Assembly (NCBI RefSeq): GCF_014773265.1
Contig: NZ_JACWMY010000018.1
Location: 31,640-95,639, forward strand
Reading direction: 5' to 3'
Length of the DNA: 64,000 bases
Source of the DNA: Mucilaginibacter pankratovii
GTDB taxonomy: Bacteria; Bacteroidota; Bacteroidia; Sphingobacteriales; Sphingobacteriaceae
In this document: piece after piece, positions 33,401 to 42,047 of the stretch
Layout of the letters: every line of letters starts with the position of its first letter
How positions within the stretch are numbered: the stretch's first letter is position 1
Program-made: the position numbers and the translations under genes
Notes under the pieces: generated by a model
What the model saw: only the letters and a program-made list of their open reading frames with translations
Databases searched by the model: none
What the model was told of the DNA's origin: nothing

Positions 33401-33859
33401 ATTGTAATGACCGGGGTTGGTATCATAGCACTTGCGGGTGTGGTGGTACGTAACGGGATCTTGCTGGTAGAGTTTACCGACATGTTGATAGAGCAGGGTA
33501 CCAGCCTGCACGATGCCGTGGTAGAAGCCGGGCACACCCGTATGACGCCGGTATTGTTAACCGCTACGGCTGCCATCTTAGGCTTAATACCGCTGGCCGT
33601 TGGTTTCAATATCGATTTCGTGGGCTTGTTCACTCATTTCGAACCGCATATCCACTTCGGTGGCGATAACGTTGCCTTCTGGGGGCCGTTAGCGTGGACA
33701 ATGATCTTCGGTCTTGGTTTTGCAACCATCATCACCCTGATCCTGGTGCCATGTATGTATATCATCCGCGTAAACATGAAGCATTACTTCTTCGGTAATC
33801 AGGATGAGAAAAAAGCTAAAGAGAAACGTAAATTAGAATTGGCCGACGCAGCAAATTAA
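30428..33859 (+). CDS. RND multidrug efflux permease (AcrB type)
   Basis: 1143 residues. Proton-driven inner-membrane pump with twelve membrane helices in two halves and two large periplasmic loops. The first helix (AIYVLIFLISVLGLISYNALP) and the proton-relay Asp pair in VVDDAIVVIENTHR are present; the second half carries the matching GVVVRNGILLVEF region. Most RND pumps have about 1040 residues; extra length is in the middle (residues 508-555, with an added hydrophobic pair) and at the C terminus (charged DEKKAKEKRK tail). Drug range unknown. A strong terminator follows. Confidence 0.95.
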   Translation: MKDIKKEFAPSSWAIDNKTAIYVLIFLISVLGLISYNALPKENFPDIAQSKVFVTTQFLGQSPQNVENLVTRQIEKKLKSLKGLKKVTSNSVQNVSIITAEFQANIAIKDAKIDVKDAVDKAKQDLPQGDQNLKESVISDINVADLPILYINVSGNYDLKRLKEYADLLKDEIESYKEISKVDEVGALTPEIQVNVDLNKMASAQISFTDIIQAVGNENILSSAGTVKTDGVRRSIDIKQDFKDADQVKAMVIRNPKGQAVYLRDIADVKDSFLEQESYARLKTNDNPNFKNVITLNVSKRAGENLIEASEKINDLIKLKQKTVFPKGLDITVTGDQSTKTKTTLNDLINTIIIGFILVTVILMFFMGTTNAIFVALSVPLSCFIAFLIMPAIGFTLNMIVLFSFLLALGIVVDDAIVVIENTHRIFDNGKVPIKEAAKMAAGEVFLPVFSGTMTTLAPFIPLAFWNSLIGHFMFFLPITLIITLLASLVVAYIMNPVFAVDFMKPHHEGEHDNPKFDKATKRALIYLGIATAVGYFINVGIGNFMALIVVLYLLNHFLLLRVIDRFQNKAWPKFQAWYAKWLERAVKRPLTVLSGTMVLFILALVINHFLGKTPEFFPAGDPNFAYVYIAMPIGTDQATTNEVTKKIEKRVAEIVEPDKDIVSSVISNVTKGVSDPTDEDQGDYQNKGKVTVAFVEFGKRNGKDTKAILKKIRGAVQGVPGAKISVVQENSGPPVQKDIAIELIGDNLDSLVKTSNRLKVYLAKQNIAGIENLIADVQNDKPEIVFDIDRERANREGISTKTITDNLQAAIFGVPAANFRNTKEDDYKIQVRALDSQRSNIDEIRNLKITYRDMATGGSIRQVPISAFTDVRYTDTYSNIKRKQSRRVLTLGSNVIKPNNPNDVNASILKALDNFKHPDDIIIRQGGGQEDQMEAVIFLGGAMATSFGLILIILMIQFNSIGKTFIIISEIFFSIIGVLLGVSIFGMTMAIVMTGVGIIALAGVVVRNGILLVEFTDMLIEQGTSLHDAVVEAGHTRMTPVLLTATAAILGLIPLAVGFNIDFVGLFTHFEPHIHFGGDNVAFWGPLAWTMIFGLGFATIITLILVPCMYIIRVNMKHYFFGNQDEKKAKEKRKLELADAAN

Positions 33860-33875
33860 GCTGAGGTTACATAAA

Positions 33876-33922
33876 CCAACAAAAAGGGCCGCGCAGATCA
33901 ACTGCGCGGCCCTTTTTGTTGG
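33876..33922. terminator. Strong bidirectional terminator of the efflux operon
   Basis: A perfect palindrome of about 21-base arms (GGGCCGCGCAG / CTGCGCGGCCC core, extended by CCAACAAAAA / TTTTTGTTGG) with a six-base loop. Confidence 0.93.
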
Positions 33923-34006
33923 TATTGCTATTTTACGCAACGGTTGATTTTAACATTTGAATATCATCTTTTAATGTCGGATGTACAGTTGACCCTGAAA
34001 AATTGA

Positions 34007-34014
34007 TATTTTTG
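34007..34014 (+). promoter_or_regulatory. -7 promoter box of the second TetR gene
   Basis: TATTTTTG, exact TAnnTTTG; a TTGAC lies 15 bases upstream, closer than the usual -33 spacing. Transcription would start near 34020, 40 bases before the ATG. Confidence 0.45.
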
Positions 34015-34062
34015 TTAAATAAGTCAGGAAAAGTACATTTACATACACGGATACGAGAGAAA

Positions 34063-34674
34063 ATGAGTGCAGGCATAGATCAGCAGGATATAAAACGAGA
34101 AAAAATTCTGGAGGCATCACATCAGCGCTTTTTGCATTATGGTTACTCAAAAACCACGATGAACGAAATAGCAGGCGATCTGTCGATGTCTAAGGCTTTG
34201 CTGTATTACTATTTTCCGGATAAAAGCGAGTTGTACATGGCCGTTATGCGCAAGCTGGCTAATGATTATTTACAATTGCTCGAAGATAAGATAGGCCATT
34301 TTACCAACCTGCGCGATGCATTCCTGTTCCAGGTGAATACCCATCACGAGTTTATTGTTACAAATTACAATTTCTTTGATTTTGTAAGGCTGAACGAGCA
34401 AAACCTGCCCGATACTATTTGGAGCATTGTAAACCAGATCCGCGATGCTGAAACCCGGCTGCTTAGCCAGGCTATCCAGATAGAAGCGGAGAAAGGTACT
34501 ATACAACCTATAGATAACCCCGCCGAAATTGTTGATGTATTTTTAGATGCCTTACACGGTATAAAGGTAGGGGCGATGCAAAAAAAGGTAAACTTCCCCA
34601 AAAAGGAACACCTCGACGAGATCCACAACAAGCGCCTGCTGCTGATAGATATCTTTGTAAAGGGGTTGAAATAG
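34063..34674 (+). CDS. TetR/AcrR family transcriptional regulator
   Basis: 203 residues. Helix-turn-helix KTTMNEIAGDLSMSKALLYYYFPDKSELY in residues ~33-60 and a ligand domain ending in helices KEHLDEIHNKRLLL. Its own promoter and the terminator before it separate it from the efflux operon, but its position beside a second TetR and a pump suggests a related stress or lipid signal. Targets unknown. Confidence 0.9.
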   Translation: MSAGIDQQDIKREKILEASHQRFLHYGYSKTTMNEIAGDLSMSKALLYYYFPDKSELYMAVMRKLANDYLQLLEDKIGHFTNLRDAFLFQVNTHHEFIVTNYNFFDFVRLNEQNLPDTIWSIVNQIRDAETRLLSQAIQIEAEKGTIQPIDNPAEIVDVFLDALHGIKVGAMQKKVNFPKKEHLDEIHNKRLLLIDIFVKGLK

Positions 34675-34698
34675 TTTGCAGTTCCCAGTGGACAGTTT

Positions 34699-34738
34699 CC
34701 AGTTTGCTTTTTTTTGCTAACTGCTTACTGCAAACTGG
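34699..34738. repeat. Inverted repeat with terminator-like T-run
   Basis: CCAGTTTGC at 34699 and GCAAACTGG at 34730 are perfect inverted copies; TTTTTTTT follows the first arm. The right arm overlaps the last codons of the convergent OsmC gene. Similar CAGTTTCCAGTTTGC phrases precede it (34690), suggesting a dispersed element. Confidence 0.55.
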
Positions 34739-35135
34739 TATTGATAACTATATTTCCCACCAAAATTTTATGAATAGGGCAGGCATCTGCAATGGTTATC
34801 AGCCGTTTCTTTTGCTCTGGTGTAACTTCGCCCTTAAATTTTAGCTTGCTTTCTATAAATATGCCTGTTTCGGTACGATACATTTCCAGGTCTACCGTAA
34901 TCTCCTCTATTATCCACATTTTACGGTTGATATACATGCGCAGGGTAATAGCCGTACAGCTTGCCAAACTTGCCATCAGCAGGTTATAAGGCGACATGCC
35001 CGTGTCGGTGCCGCCATCATCTATGGGCTCATCGGCAATTAAGGTATGGTTGCCGCTTTTTACAACCGTTTGATATTGCGCCCGGCCAATTACCGCCGAA
35101 CCATCAATAATAAACTCTTTTTGAGGGATATCCAT
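34725..35135 (-). CDS. OsmC family peroxiredoxin-like protein
   Basis: 136 residues with the two redox Cys of the OsmC/Ohr fold: Cys60 in SLASCTAI and Cys119 in DACPIHK. These proteins reduce organic hydroperoxides with a dithiol partner. The MSPYNLLMASLASCTA segment places it nearer the OsmC-like (YhfA) branch than Ohr. It is followed after 15 bases by a membrane protein gene in the same direction as seen from the minus strand upstream. Confidence 0.88.
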   Translation of the reverse strand: MDIPQKEFIIDGSAVIGRAQYQTVVKSGNHTLIADEPIDDGGTDTGMSPYNLLMASLASCTAITLRMYINRKMWIIEEITVDLEMYRTETGIFIESKLKFKGEVTPEQKKRLITIADACPIHKILVGNIVINTSLQ

Positions 35136-35150
35136 TGGATAAGTTAAGGG

Positions 35151-35555
35151 CTATTCCTGATTCAGGTCCAGCAATTTCCAGCTTTCTTCTTTTTTGGCGC
35201 TACCACCCATATATCTCATCGATATGGTGAAATACGTAGTGGTACTTTGCCCGTCGCTTTCGCGTGCCGAGTACGAAGATTTGATAACGTATACCGAATC
35301 GGATTTTTTGGCAAATTTATAGCTGTCATCATGAAAAGTAACATTGGTTGACCTAACCGCCGGCCTGATATAGAGTTTAGCCATAGCATAAGCGGCGTCG
35401 CTATCCGGCAGCCCGTTAAAAACCGACATGGAATTGGAATTTGCTATTTTAACAAGTATAAACACAAACACAATACCAAACGCTACCAACAGCCATACAG
35501 CCGTTTTAGCCGACTCTTTCTTTATTTGTTTGGCTTTTAAGTAATCTTTTTCCAT
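35151..35555 (-). CDS. Hypothetical single-pass membrane protein
   Basis: 134 residues. A charged N terminus (MEKDYLKAKQIKKES) precedes one membrane helix (WLLVAFGIVFVFILVKI) and a ~90-residue exterior domain with alternating strands (YVIKSSYSARESDGQSTTTYFTISMRYMGG). Topology suggests the domain is outside the cytoplasm. I do not recognise the family. It lies just upstream of the OsmC gene on the minus strand, 15 bases apart. Confidence 0.65.
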   Translation of the reverse strand: MEKDYLKAKQIKKESAKTAVWLLVAFGIVFVFILVKIANSNSMSVFNGLPDSDAAYAMAKLYIRPAVRSTNVTFHDDSYKFAKKSDSVYVIKSSYSARESDGQSTTTYFTISMRYMGGSAKKEESWKLLDLNQE

Positions 35556-35597
35556 ATATGTAATAAAACCGGTGGATAACGGCACTAATTTTCAAAT

Positions 35598-36641
35598 TTA
35601 ATAAAAATCGTAACATCTGCGATTGCCATTAAATTTTCTGTACTCGTTGCCCCTGTAGGGAAGGGTGGTTTCGTACCCAATGCTGCCCTCGGTGGTACCG
35701 CTGGTGTTGCTGTAATTTAATCCCTTGCCCGATGGCACATCGTGGCTTACACCTAAACGCATTTTTTCACCGCCATCGTGGTTAATAAAAACATCAAATA
35801 TAAACGATACCACCACGGAGCTTGGGCCGTTGCTTAAGCCGCCGCTGCGGTACCAAAGCCCCGCGTTTATGCTGCGCCGTTTGTATTGAAAGCCTACGCT
35901 TAAGGATTGCGCCTGCGATTGCTTGTAAAATACCACCGATGGTATCACATACGATTTTTGATCTTCATCTAAATTATCATCCTGTGTGATGTTATACCTG
36001 TAGCTGGCATGAAAAACGCCGCGCATGGGCAGCTTGGCGGGTACGCCGGTGAACGATTCATTTGGCCTGTTGATATGCTGCACGGCACCGCCTATATTAA
36101 AATTCCCGGCGGTAAGGTTTATACCCGCGCCCGAATCAAAATAGAATTTATTATTGAACAAAGCGGCATCTGCGCCCGAAGTAGAGCCGGGGATATAACC
36201 CAGCCGGGGATCGATCTGGTCGCTGAAGATAAGCTTGGAATAATCTACCGACCGGTTGGTAACGCCGGCCTGCAAGCCAAAAGAGAGTACATAGCTATCG
36301 GAGCCAACGCTGTAGGAGTATATCCCCGAGATATTGTTTTTGGTGAGGTAGGCTGTCCCTTCGCTGGCGCGGGTGAACATCAGCCCAAAGCCGCCGCCAA
36401 AACGTGGTACATTGTAATCTATAGATGCGGTGAGGTAAGAAAGGCCGCCGCCCGCAACAGATGAGTATTGGTTGCGGTAAATCAAATTCATACGCAGGTC
36501 ACCCTCAAATTGCCCATTCAGTGCCGGGTTAAGGTAATTAGGCGAATTGAAGAACTGTGAGTACATATGGTCCTGCGCCGATGCTCTTACACCGCTAAGT
36601 ATAGCAAGCAAAAAAACATACAGTTTCATCGTTCTTTTCAT
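35598..36641 (-). CDS. Type IX secretion membrane protein, PorP/SprF family
   Basis: About 347 residues. Signal peptide (MKLYVFLLAILSGVRASAQ) followed by the family phrase DHMYSQFFNSPNYLNPALNG and many amphipathic strands of an outer-membrane beta-barrel. SprF/PorP proteins help type IX secretion anchor or display large adhesins with type B C-terminal domains. It lies two bases after the stop of exactly such a giant protein, on the same strand, so the two are an adhesin and its dedicated partner. Confidence 0.93.
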   Translation of the reverse strand: MKRTMKLYVFLLAILSGVRASAQDHMYSQFFNSPNYLNPALNGQFEGDLRMNLIYRNQYSSVAGGGLSYLTASIDYNVPRFGGGFGLMFTRASEGTAYLTKNNISGIYSYSVGSDSYVLSFGLQAGVTNRSVDYSKLIFSDQIDPRLGYIPGSTSGADAALFNNKFYFDSGAGINLTAGNFNIGGAVQHINRPNESFTGVPAKLPMRGVFHASYRYNITQDDNLDEDQKSYVIPSVVFYKQSQAQSLSVGFQYKRRSINAGLWYRSGGLSNGPSSVVVSFIFDVFINHDGGEKMRLGVSHDVPSGKGLNYSNTSGTTEGSIGYETTLPYRGNEYRKFNGNRRCYDFY

Positions 36642-36643
36642 CA

Positions 36644-39600
36644 CTATCTTATTAAATGTATTACACCCGTGCGTTTTGGTAAAGTGGTTGCCCCATACTG
36701 CATACCTTTCCAGTCGGTGCCGTTTACAAATTTGGCCGTCGCCTGCCATACGTATACGCCCTGTTGCGCTGGCACACCTTTATAAGTGCCATCCCAGCTT
36801 TCTACAGGTTCGCCGGTACTGTTAAGTTTGGTAGTTTCCCAAACCAATTGCCCCCAGTTATTAAATATCTGCATCCGCCAGCTGGCTATGCCCGATCCTT
36901 TCATTACAAAGGTACGCAGTTCTGTTGTGCTGCCGGCCGGCATAAACGCGTTTGGTATATATAGTTGCCCCGGCACGCCGGTAATTTGTACGTTGTGCGA
37001 TACGGTACTATCGCAGCCATCGCGGTTAATTACGCGCAGGGTAACTTTATAGGTGCCCGTATCGGCATAGGTATGCCCGGGGTTTTGCTGGGTAGAAGTG
37101 CTGTTATCGCCAAAATCCCAAGCCCAGCTTACCGGGTTGCCAGATGTTTTATCGTCGAACGCAAAGTGGTAATTAGGGATCTTGGTGATAAAACCCGGGC
37201 TGGCGTCAAAATCTACATTCGGCGCAGCGATAACTTTAATGAAGTTGGTTTTTACAATAACATCGGTACAGCCCGTAGATAGGTTGGTAACCTTTAATGT
37301 AACCGTATACGGCGAATTTTTAGCGGTATATAAGTGCGGTATTGGTGTATACCCAAAAAAGTGCGCTGTGCCGTCGCCAAAGTCCCATTCGTAACTTAAG
37401 GATTGCGGGGGCATTGCGCCGTTAGCAGCAGTAGTATTTGCAAAGTTTATCCTTATAGCTTTACAACCGCTGGTAATATCGGCAGTAAAATTGGGCAATG
37501 GTTGTGGATAGGCTTCAAATTTTATCTTTTCGGTAGATTCGAAGGTGGCACAGGCGTTTTTTGCAACTATGCTTACAAAGTAAGTACCCGGGGCCGAAAA
37601 CGTGTACGGCTGTTCGGTTTTGCTGCCCTGTATGTTATCAACCTCAACGCCGTTCACATCAAATATTCGGTAAAAAAACTCATCCCCACCCGAAGATATG
37701 TTTTCGAAATTTGCCGTAAAGGGATAGCAACCGGCAGTTTTACTGTCTTTGGCAAAAAACAGCGGTACAAAGGTAGCCGGGAATATATTGATAGGGATAG
37801 AGATACTTTTATCAGTAGTACCGCAAAGATCTGTTGCTACCACGTATACATCGTAAAACTTATTGTTTACCGGCGGCCCCAGGGGCGCAAAAGTTACGTC
37901 TGATTTATCCGTTCTGGTTTCCTGGAATATTTTGACGTTGCCATCGTACACAAAAAAATCGTATTTGGCGTTGTTGCCCGGCGAAGTGTTTTTTACCTTG
38001 ATAGCCAGCGAGCCGCAACCCGAAAGCCGCTCGGGTAATATGGAAGCTATCGGGGCCGAAGGCCTTACGGTTATATCAAATGTAGCCGCCACACGCGGAA
38101 CGCAATTGTTAATGATGCTTAACGAAACGGTATAAACGGTATCGCGCCCGTCTGTACGGGGTAAAAAGGTATGCTGAGGGCTCGCTGCGTTTGAATTGCC
38201 GGTGCCATCTCCAAAATCCCACAGGTAACTGGTGCTTGCAAGGTTGGGAGTCGACTGGTTGGTAAAGTTAACGGTAACCGGCCCGCAAACGGTGTTGGCA
38301 AAATCGGTTATGAATTTTGGTGTAATATCCGGGTTGTTTACAATGGTTATCTCGTTTTGGCTGTCGGCGCAGGGCGCGGTGCCTTTTATGGTCCAGGTGA
38401 ATTTATAGGTGTTGCCGCCAACTAAGCCTGTAATTTGCGTTTTAGGGTCTGTTGCATCGGCAAAAATTACTGGCGGGCCGCCTGTTTGTGTCCAAATCCC
38501 GGCAAACGGTGTCGGGTCGTTACCACTTAATGTAAAGATTGTGGCATTACATAACGTGGTTAAAGGCAAGCCGCCACTTGCTGGTATTACAGGTTGGTTC
38601 ACGATAATAGTGGCAATGGCAGAGCGCTCGACAGCACAGGTTCCGTTTTGCACTACGGCCCTGAATTGGGTGGTTTGGGTAAGGTTGGTGTATTCGTACT
38701 GGTCGGTGACATCCAGCAGCGTAACCCAGTTAACACCATCTGTTGACGATTCCCAGTTTAAAACCGTGCCCAGGTTGCCTGATAGGGTGAGGAAGTCGTG
38801 GTTAACATCCGCGCATACCGATGCCGAGCCTGCTATAATACCGCCAATGGTAGGGGCATCTACGGTGATGGTTAATTCGTCAGTATTTGGTGTACAACCC
38901 GGCGATGTGTTAATACTCCATACAAACTGGTAAACATTGCCCGGTTTTAAACCACTAACCACTGCGGTAGGGCTTGCACTGTTTGAAAAGGTTACGCCCG
39001 TTTGGCCCGATATCAGTGTCCATTGCCCTGTACCCGGCGATGGGTCGTTGCCCTGCAGGGTGTAAGTTGGCCCGTTACATATAGCTTCATCAGGGCCTGC
39101 CAGCGCTGCTATTGGCGGTGGTGCTATAACAACGGTTACGGTTACAGGTTGGCCCGCACAGGCGCCATGGTATGGGGTGATGGTGTATTTAACAGTGCCA
39201 TATAGGGTGCCGGTATTGGTCAGCAGATCGGGTATAGTGGTAACAGCAATGGGTGTTGCCTGTTCCGAGTTCAAATGTATATCGGCATCGGCCACGCTAG
39301 TCCAGGTATAAGTTGTATTTGGCTGGGTAGATGTGAGTACAATGCCGGTGGGCTGACCGCTGCATATGGGCGCTGCCGAAGGCGTTGCGGTTAAAACAGG
39401 GATACGGTTCACCGTCAGATCCAACGTGAAAGGGTTTCCGGGGCATCCGTTTGTTGTTGGGGTGATGATGTACCTTACAACAGCGTCGCCCACGCCGGTA
39501 TCGTTAATCACATCATTAATGGTATTACCGCTTCCTGTTGCGCCAAAGCCCGTTGCACTGCCCGAAACAACGCTGGCCGTCCAGCTAAAGGTGGATACGG

Positions 39601-41839
39601 GATTTGCCGAGGTGATGGTATACGTAAAATTAGAGCTGGTACACACTTCTGCCGTATTTACGCTGGTAATGTTATCCTTACGCGTAATGGTGATCACGGC
39701 AGGGGTGCTGATGACGTTACAGGGTGCCGCAAGGTTGGTAGTAACCTCCAGGCTGATAGTTGCCGTGCCGGCGGATATTTCGGCCGCAGACGGGGTGTAA
39801 GTAGGTTTCATCACATTCCGGCCCGGGCTGAAAGTTCCTGTGCCGCCCACCCATCTAAAGCTATTGTAAACCCCGGTAATATTGGCTGCGGCTAAACTCA
39901 CCGTGTTACCCTCGCAAACGGTTTGGTCGCCACCGGCGTTAACCAGCGGCGCTTCCTCGAAGGTGAGTACCTGCGAATCGGAAGCTACGTTGCAATTATT
40001 GGTATGGGTTACGGTGATGGTATAGGTATTATAGTCGGTGAATTTTATCTGTGGGTATTGGCTGTTGGCGGTTGTGCCATTCTCAAAACTAAAGGCACCG
40101 CCGGTAATTGTCCACACGTAGGTGGTAGGCAGGGTTTTGGCCGTTCCAGTAAGCGTGGTTTTTGTAGTAGTGGCATTGGGGCCGAAGGTGAGCACCTGGT
40201 CTTTGCCGCATACCAGCGCGTCTGCAGATAGTTGTGCCACCGGGTCTAAGTTGATTACTACTTCCTGTGGTTCGGACGATACCAGGCCGCAGCTGATGGT
40301 GGTGATATCTAAGGTTAAGGTATACAAGCCCGGTACGGTAAAGTTAAATGTTGGCGTTTTGCTGTTAGCGTTTGTGCCGCCTAAAAAGCCCGGTTGAGCG
40401 GGGCCGGTTACCCGCCAGGTGTAGGTAGTATTGGCATCACAATTTTCATCAACAATCGAAGTGTTTACGGGTGTAACAGGGCCCGATGTACAAATGGTGG
40501 AATTTGCCAGTGTAAAGGAGGGTTTAGGAGGATCCTGAATACAGATATTAATAACGGTATCCTTTACATCACATATCGCGTTCCCGTTTTGTAAATGCAG
40601 CCCTACAAAATGCTGGCCGTTGGTGGTAAAGGTATATTCCAATCCTTTTTCGAGCGGGTAGTTTACGGCAACAACCACACCATCTACCACCCAGGTATAC
40701 AGGGCAGCGGTGTTGGTACAATCAAATGATGTGCTGTTGGGGTCCTGGCCTGGGATAGATATGTTGCCAAATATTACCGGTGTATTGGTGCATGCCGCAT
40801 CTTGATGCTGAATAATGTTTTTTGGTGCTTCTATCACCCGCGCATAACCTGTAACCGGCGTACCGAGTTTACCGCAAAAAGGACTGGTTGGCTGTAGGTC
40901 TATCTGGAAAACGTTTTGCAACCCGTTTGCCACGTTACCGCACGACGCTTTTTTGTAGATATGGCTTATAAAGCCGCCGGCGGCCACTATATCGCAAAGG
41001 GTGAAATCCGCGCTTAGCCCATCTCCCCAGGTTACGCTGTAAATAAGGCCGGGGTAGTTTCTTTGGATGCCATTAGGCGAGTTGATATCTACACTATAAG
41101 TAAGTTTGTTTTGCCCGTTTAAACACACCTGGTTACTGCCCGATGCGCCAAAACTGTTATTCACAAGGTTATTAATAAGTGTATAAGCCTTTGTACCCGC
41201 TATGCCGGCCTCGGTAGCCCTTACAATAACCGTATAGTTGGCTGCCTTGGCAATAAAAGGTGCTGCGGGGAAGGTGATGGTACCTTCATCGGTTTGCGAA
41301 AGTTCGTTAAAGAAAGTTGCAGATGCCGCCGCACCGGCCGATGACGCGTTTACAAAAGCATACGATGTATTATCAGAGCCGATACAGGAGCCAAATATTT
41401 CGGGGTTTGCCGTGTTGATAGCCTGCGATGATGTACCGGCTGTAACCCCGGGCGAAGCGCTAATGGTAAATGGCCCCGACGTCACCGGGAGGATGGCCGG
41501 GTCGGTACATTGTATCCTGACCCGGTAATTTGAGCTGGGCGCGGTGCCACTTGGGATGATGCCGTTTACAAAAGTGCCGTAAAAACCCGCGTAGCTGCCT
41601 ATTAATTTTGGCGCACCAAAGTTTCCGCCAGCATCAGAAAGATATAAATTAAAAACATTGGTAGAGCTTGCACACGCGGTTGTTGTATTGAGGTGAAATG
41701 GTACGGCAATAGTTGAGCTTTGGCCGTATGGGCCGGGATCGATATTGCCAATAATAACAGTTTGCGCATGGGCACCTGTTATAATGAAGCAGCAAAAAGT
41801 AAAAACAAACAGTAAACTCCTTGTAAAAATTCTCTCCAT
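36644..41839 (-). CDS. Giant adhesin-like protein with PKD domains and type IX (type B) sorting domain
   Basis: About 1731 residues. Signal peptide (ERIFTRSLLFVFTFCCFIITGAHAQ region), then a long array of Ig-like/PKD beta domains: clear PKD cores are YLWDFGDGTGNS, YEWDFGDGTAHF and WAWDFGDNSTST in the last third. The C-terminal ~90 residues (from IPNAFMPAGSTTE through FNNWGQLVWETT, ESWDGTYKGVPAQQGVYVWQA) are the gliding motility-associated C-terminal domain (CHU_C, type B) used for export through type IX secretion. Thr- and Asn-rich composition fits a surface protein. It is transcribed with the PorP/SprF gene. Ligand unknown. Confidence 0.93.
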   Translation of the reverse strand: MERIFTRSLLFVFTFCCFIITGAHAQTVIIGNIDPGPYGQSSTIAVPFHLNTTTACASSTNVFNLYLSDAGGNFGAPKLIGSYAGFYGTFVNGIIPSGTAPSSNYRVRIQCTDPAILPVTSGPFTISASPGVTAGTSSQAINTANPEIFGSCIGSDNTSYAFVNASSAGAAASATFFNELSQTDEGTITFPAAPFIAKAANYTVIVRATEAGIAGTKAYTLINNLVNNSFGASGSNQVCLNGQNKLTYSVDINSPNGIQRNYPGLIYSVTWGDGLSADFTLCDIVAAGGFISHIYKKASCGNVANGLQNVFQIDLQPTSPFCGKLGTPVTGYARVIEAPKNIIQHQDAACTNTPVIFGNISIPGQDPNSTSFDCTNTAALYTWVVDGVVVAVNYPLEKGLEYTFTTNGQHFVGLHLQNGNAICDVKDTVINICIQDPPKPSFTLANSTICTSGPVTPVNTSIVDENCDANTTYTWRVTGPAQPGFLGGTNANSKTPTFNFTVPGLYTLTLDITTISCGLVSSEPQEVVINLDPVAQLSADALVCGKDQVLTFGPNATTTKTTLTGTAKTLPTTYVWTITGGAFSFENGTTANSQYPQIKFTDYNTYTITVTHTNNCNVASDSQVLTFEEAPLVNAGGDQTVCEGNTVSLAAANITGVYNSFRWVGGTGTFSPGRNVMKPTYTPSAAEISAGTATISLEVTTNLAAPCNVISTPAVITITRKDNITSVNTAEVCTSSNFTYTITSANPVSTFSWTASVVSGSATGFGATGSGNTINDVINDTGVGDAVVRYIITPTTNGCPGNPFTLDLTVNRIPVLTATPSAAPICSGQPTGIVLTSTQPNTTYTWTSVADADIHLNSEQATPIAVTTIPDLLTNTGTLYGTVKYTITPYHGACAGQPVTVTVVIAPPPIAALAGPDEAICNGPTYTLQGNDPSPGTGQWTLISGQTGVTFSNSASPTAVVSGLKPGNVYQFVWSINTSPGCTPNTDELTITVDAPTIGGIIAGSASVCADVNHDFLTLSGNLGTVLNWESSTDGVNWVTLLDVTDQYEYTNLTQTTQFRAVVQNGTCAVERSAIATIIVNQPVIPASGGLPLTTLCNATIFTLSGNDPTPFAGIWTQTGGPPVIFADATDPKTQITGLVGGNTYKFTWTIKGTAPCADSQNEITIVNNPDITPKFITDFANTVCGPVTVNFTNQSTPNLASTSYLWDFGDGTGNSNAASPQHTFLPRTDGRDTVYTVSLSIINNCVPRVAATFDITVRPSAPIASILPERLSGCGSLAIKVKNTSPGNNAKYDFFVYDGNVKIFQETRTDKSDVTFAPLGPPVNNKFYDVYVVATDLCGTTDKSISIPINIFPATFVPLFFAKDSKTAGCYPFTANFENISSGGDEFFYRIFDVNGVEVDNIQGSKTEQPYTFSAPGTYFVSIVAKNACATFESTEKIKFEAYPQPLPNFTADITSGCKAIRINFANTTAANGAMPPQSLSYEWDFGDGTAHFFGYTPIPHLYTAKNSPYTVTLKVTNLSTGCTDVIVKTNFIKVIAAPNVDFDASPGFITKIPNYHFAFDDKTSGNPVSWAWDFGDNSTSTQQNPGHTYADTGTYKVTLRVINRDGCDSTVSHNVQITGVPGQLYIPNAFMPAGSTTELRTFVMKGSGIASWRMQIFNNWGQLVWETTKLNSTGEPVESWDGTYKGVPAQQGVYVWQATAKFVNGTDWKGMQYGATTLPKRTGVIHLIR

Positions 41840-42047
41840 CAAATCTCTTGCATAGCTTTGCGTAGCGGCACGCTAAAATAACATAATTGTTACAAATAGT
41901 GAACGGTTTTTAAAACCAAAATCGAAAAACATTGTATACGAAAATCAAAACCCGCGGGTTGCAACTGGTGCTATAATTTCATATAACGTAAATTATCCAT
42001 CACTTTTTGATAAGAAATTATGAATTAGCTAATTTTAGTCGCTTTTT

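Noticed and set aside
31261..33633. Several minus-strand frames opposite the RND pump
   Set aside because: Antisense to a well-supported 1143-residue pump; Ser/Ile/Met-rich translations without domains.
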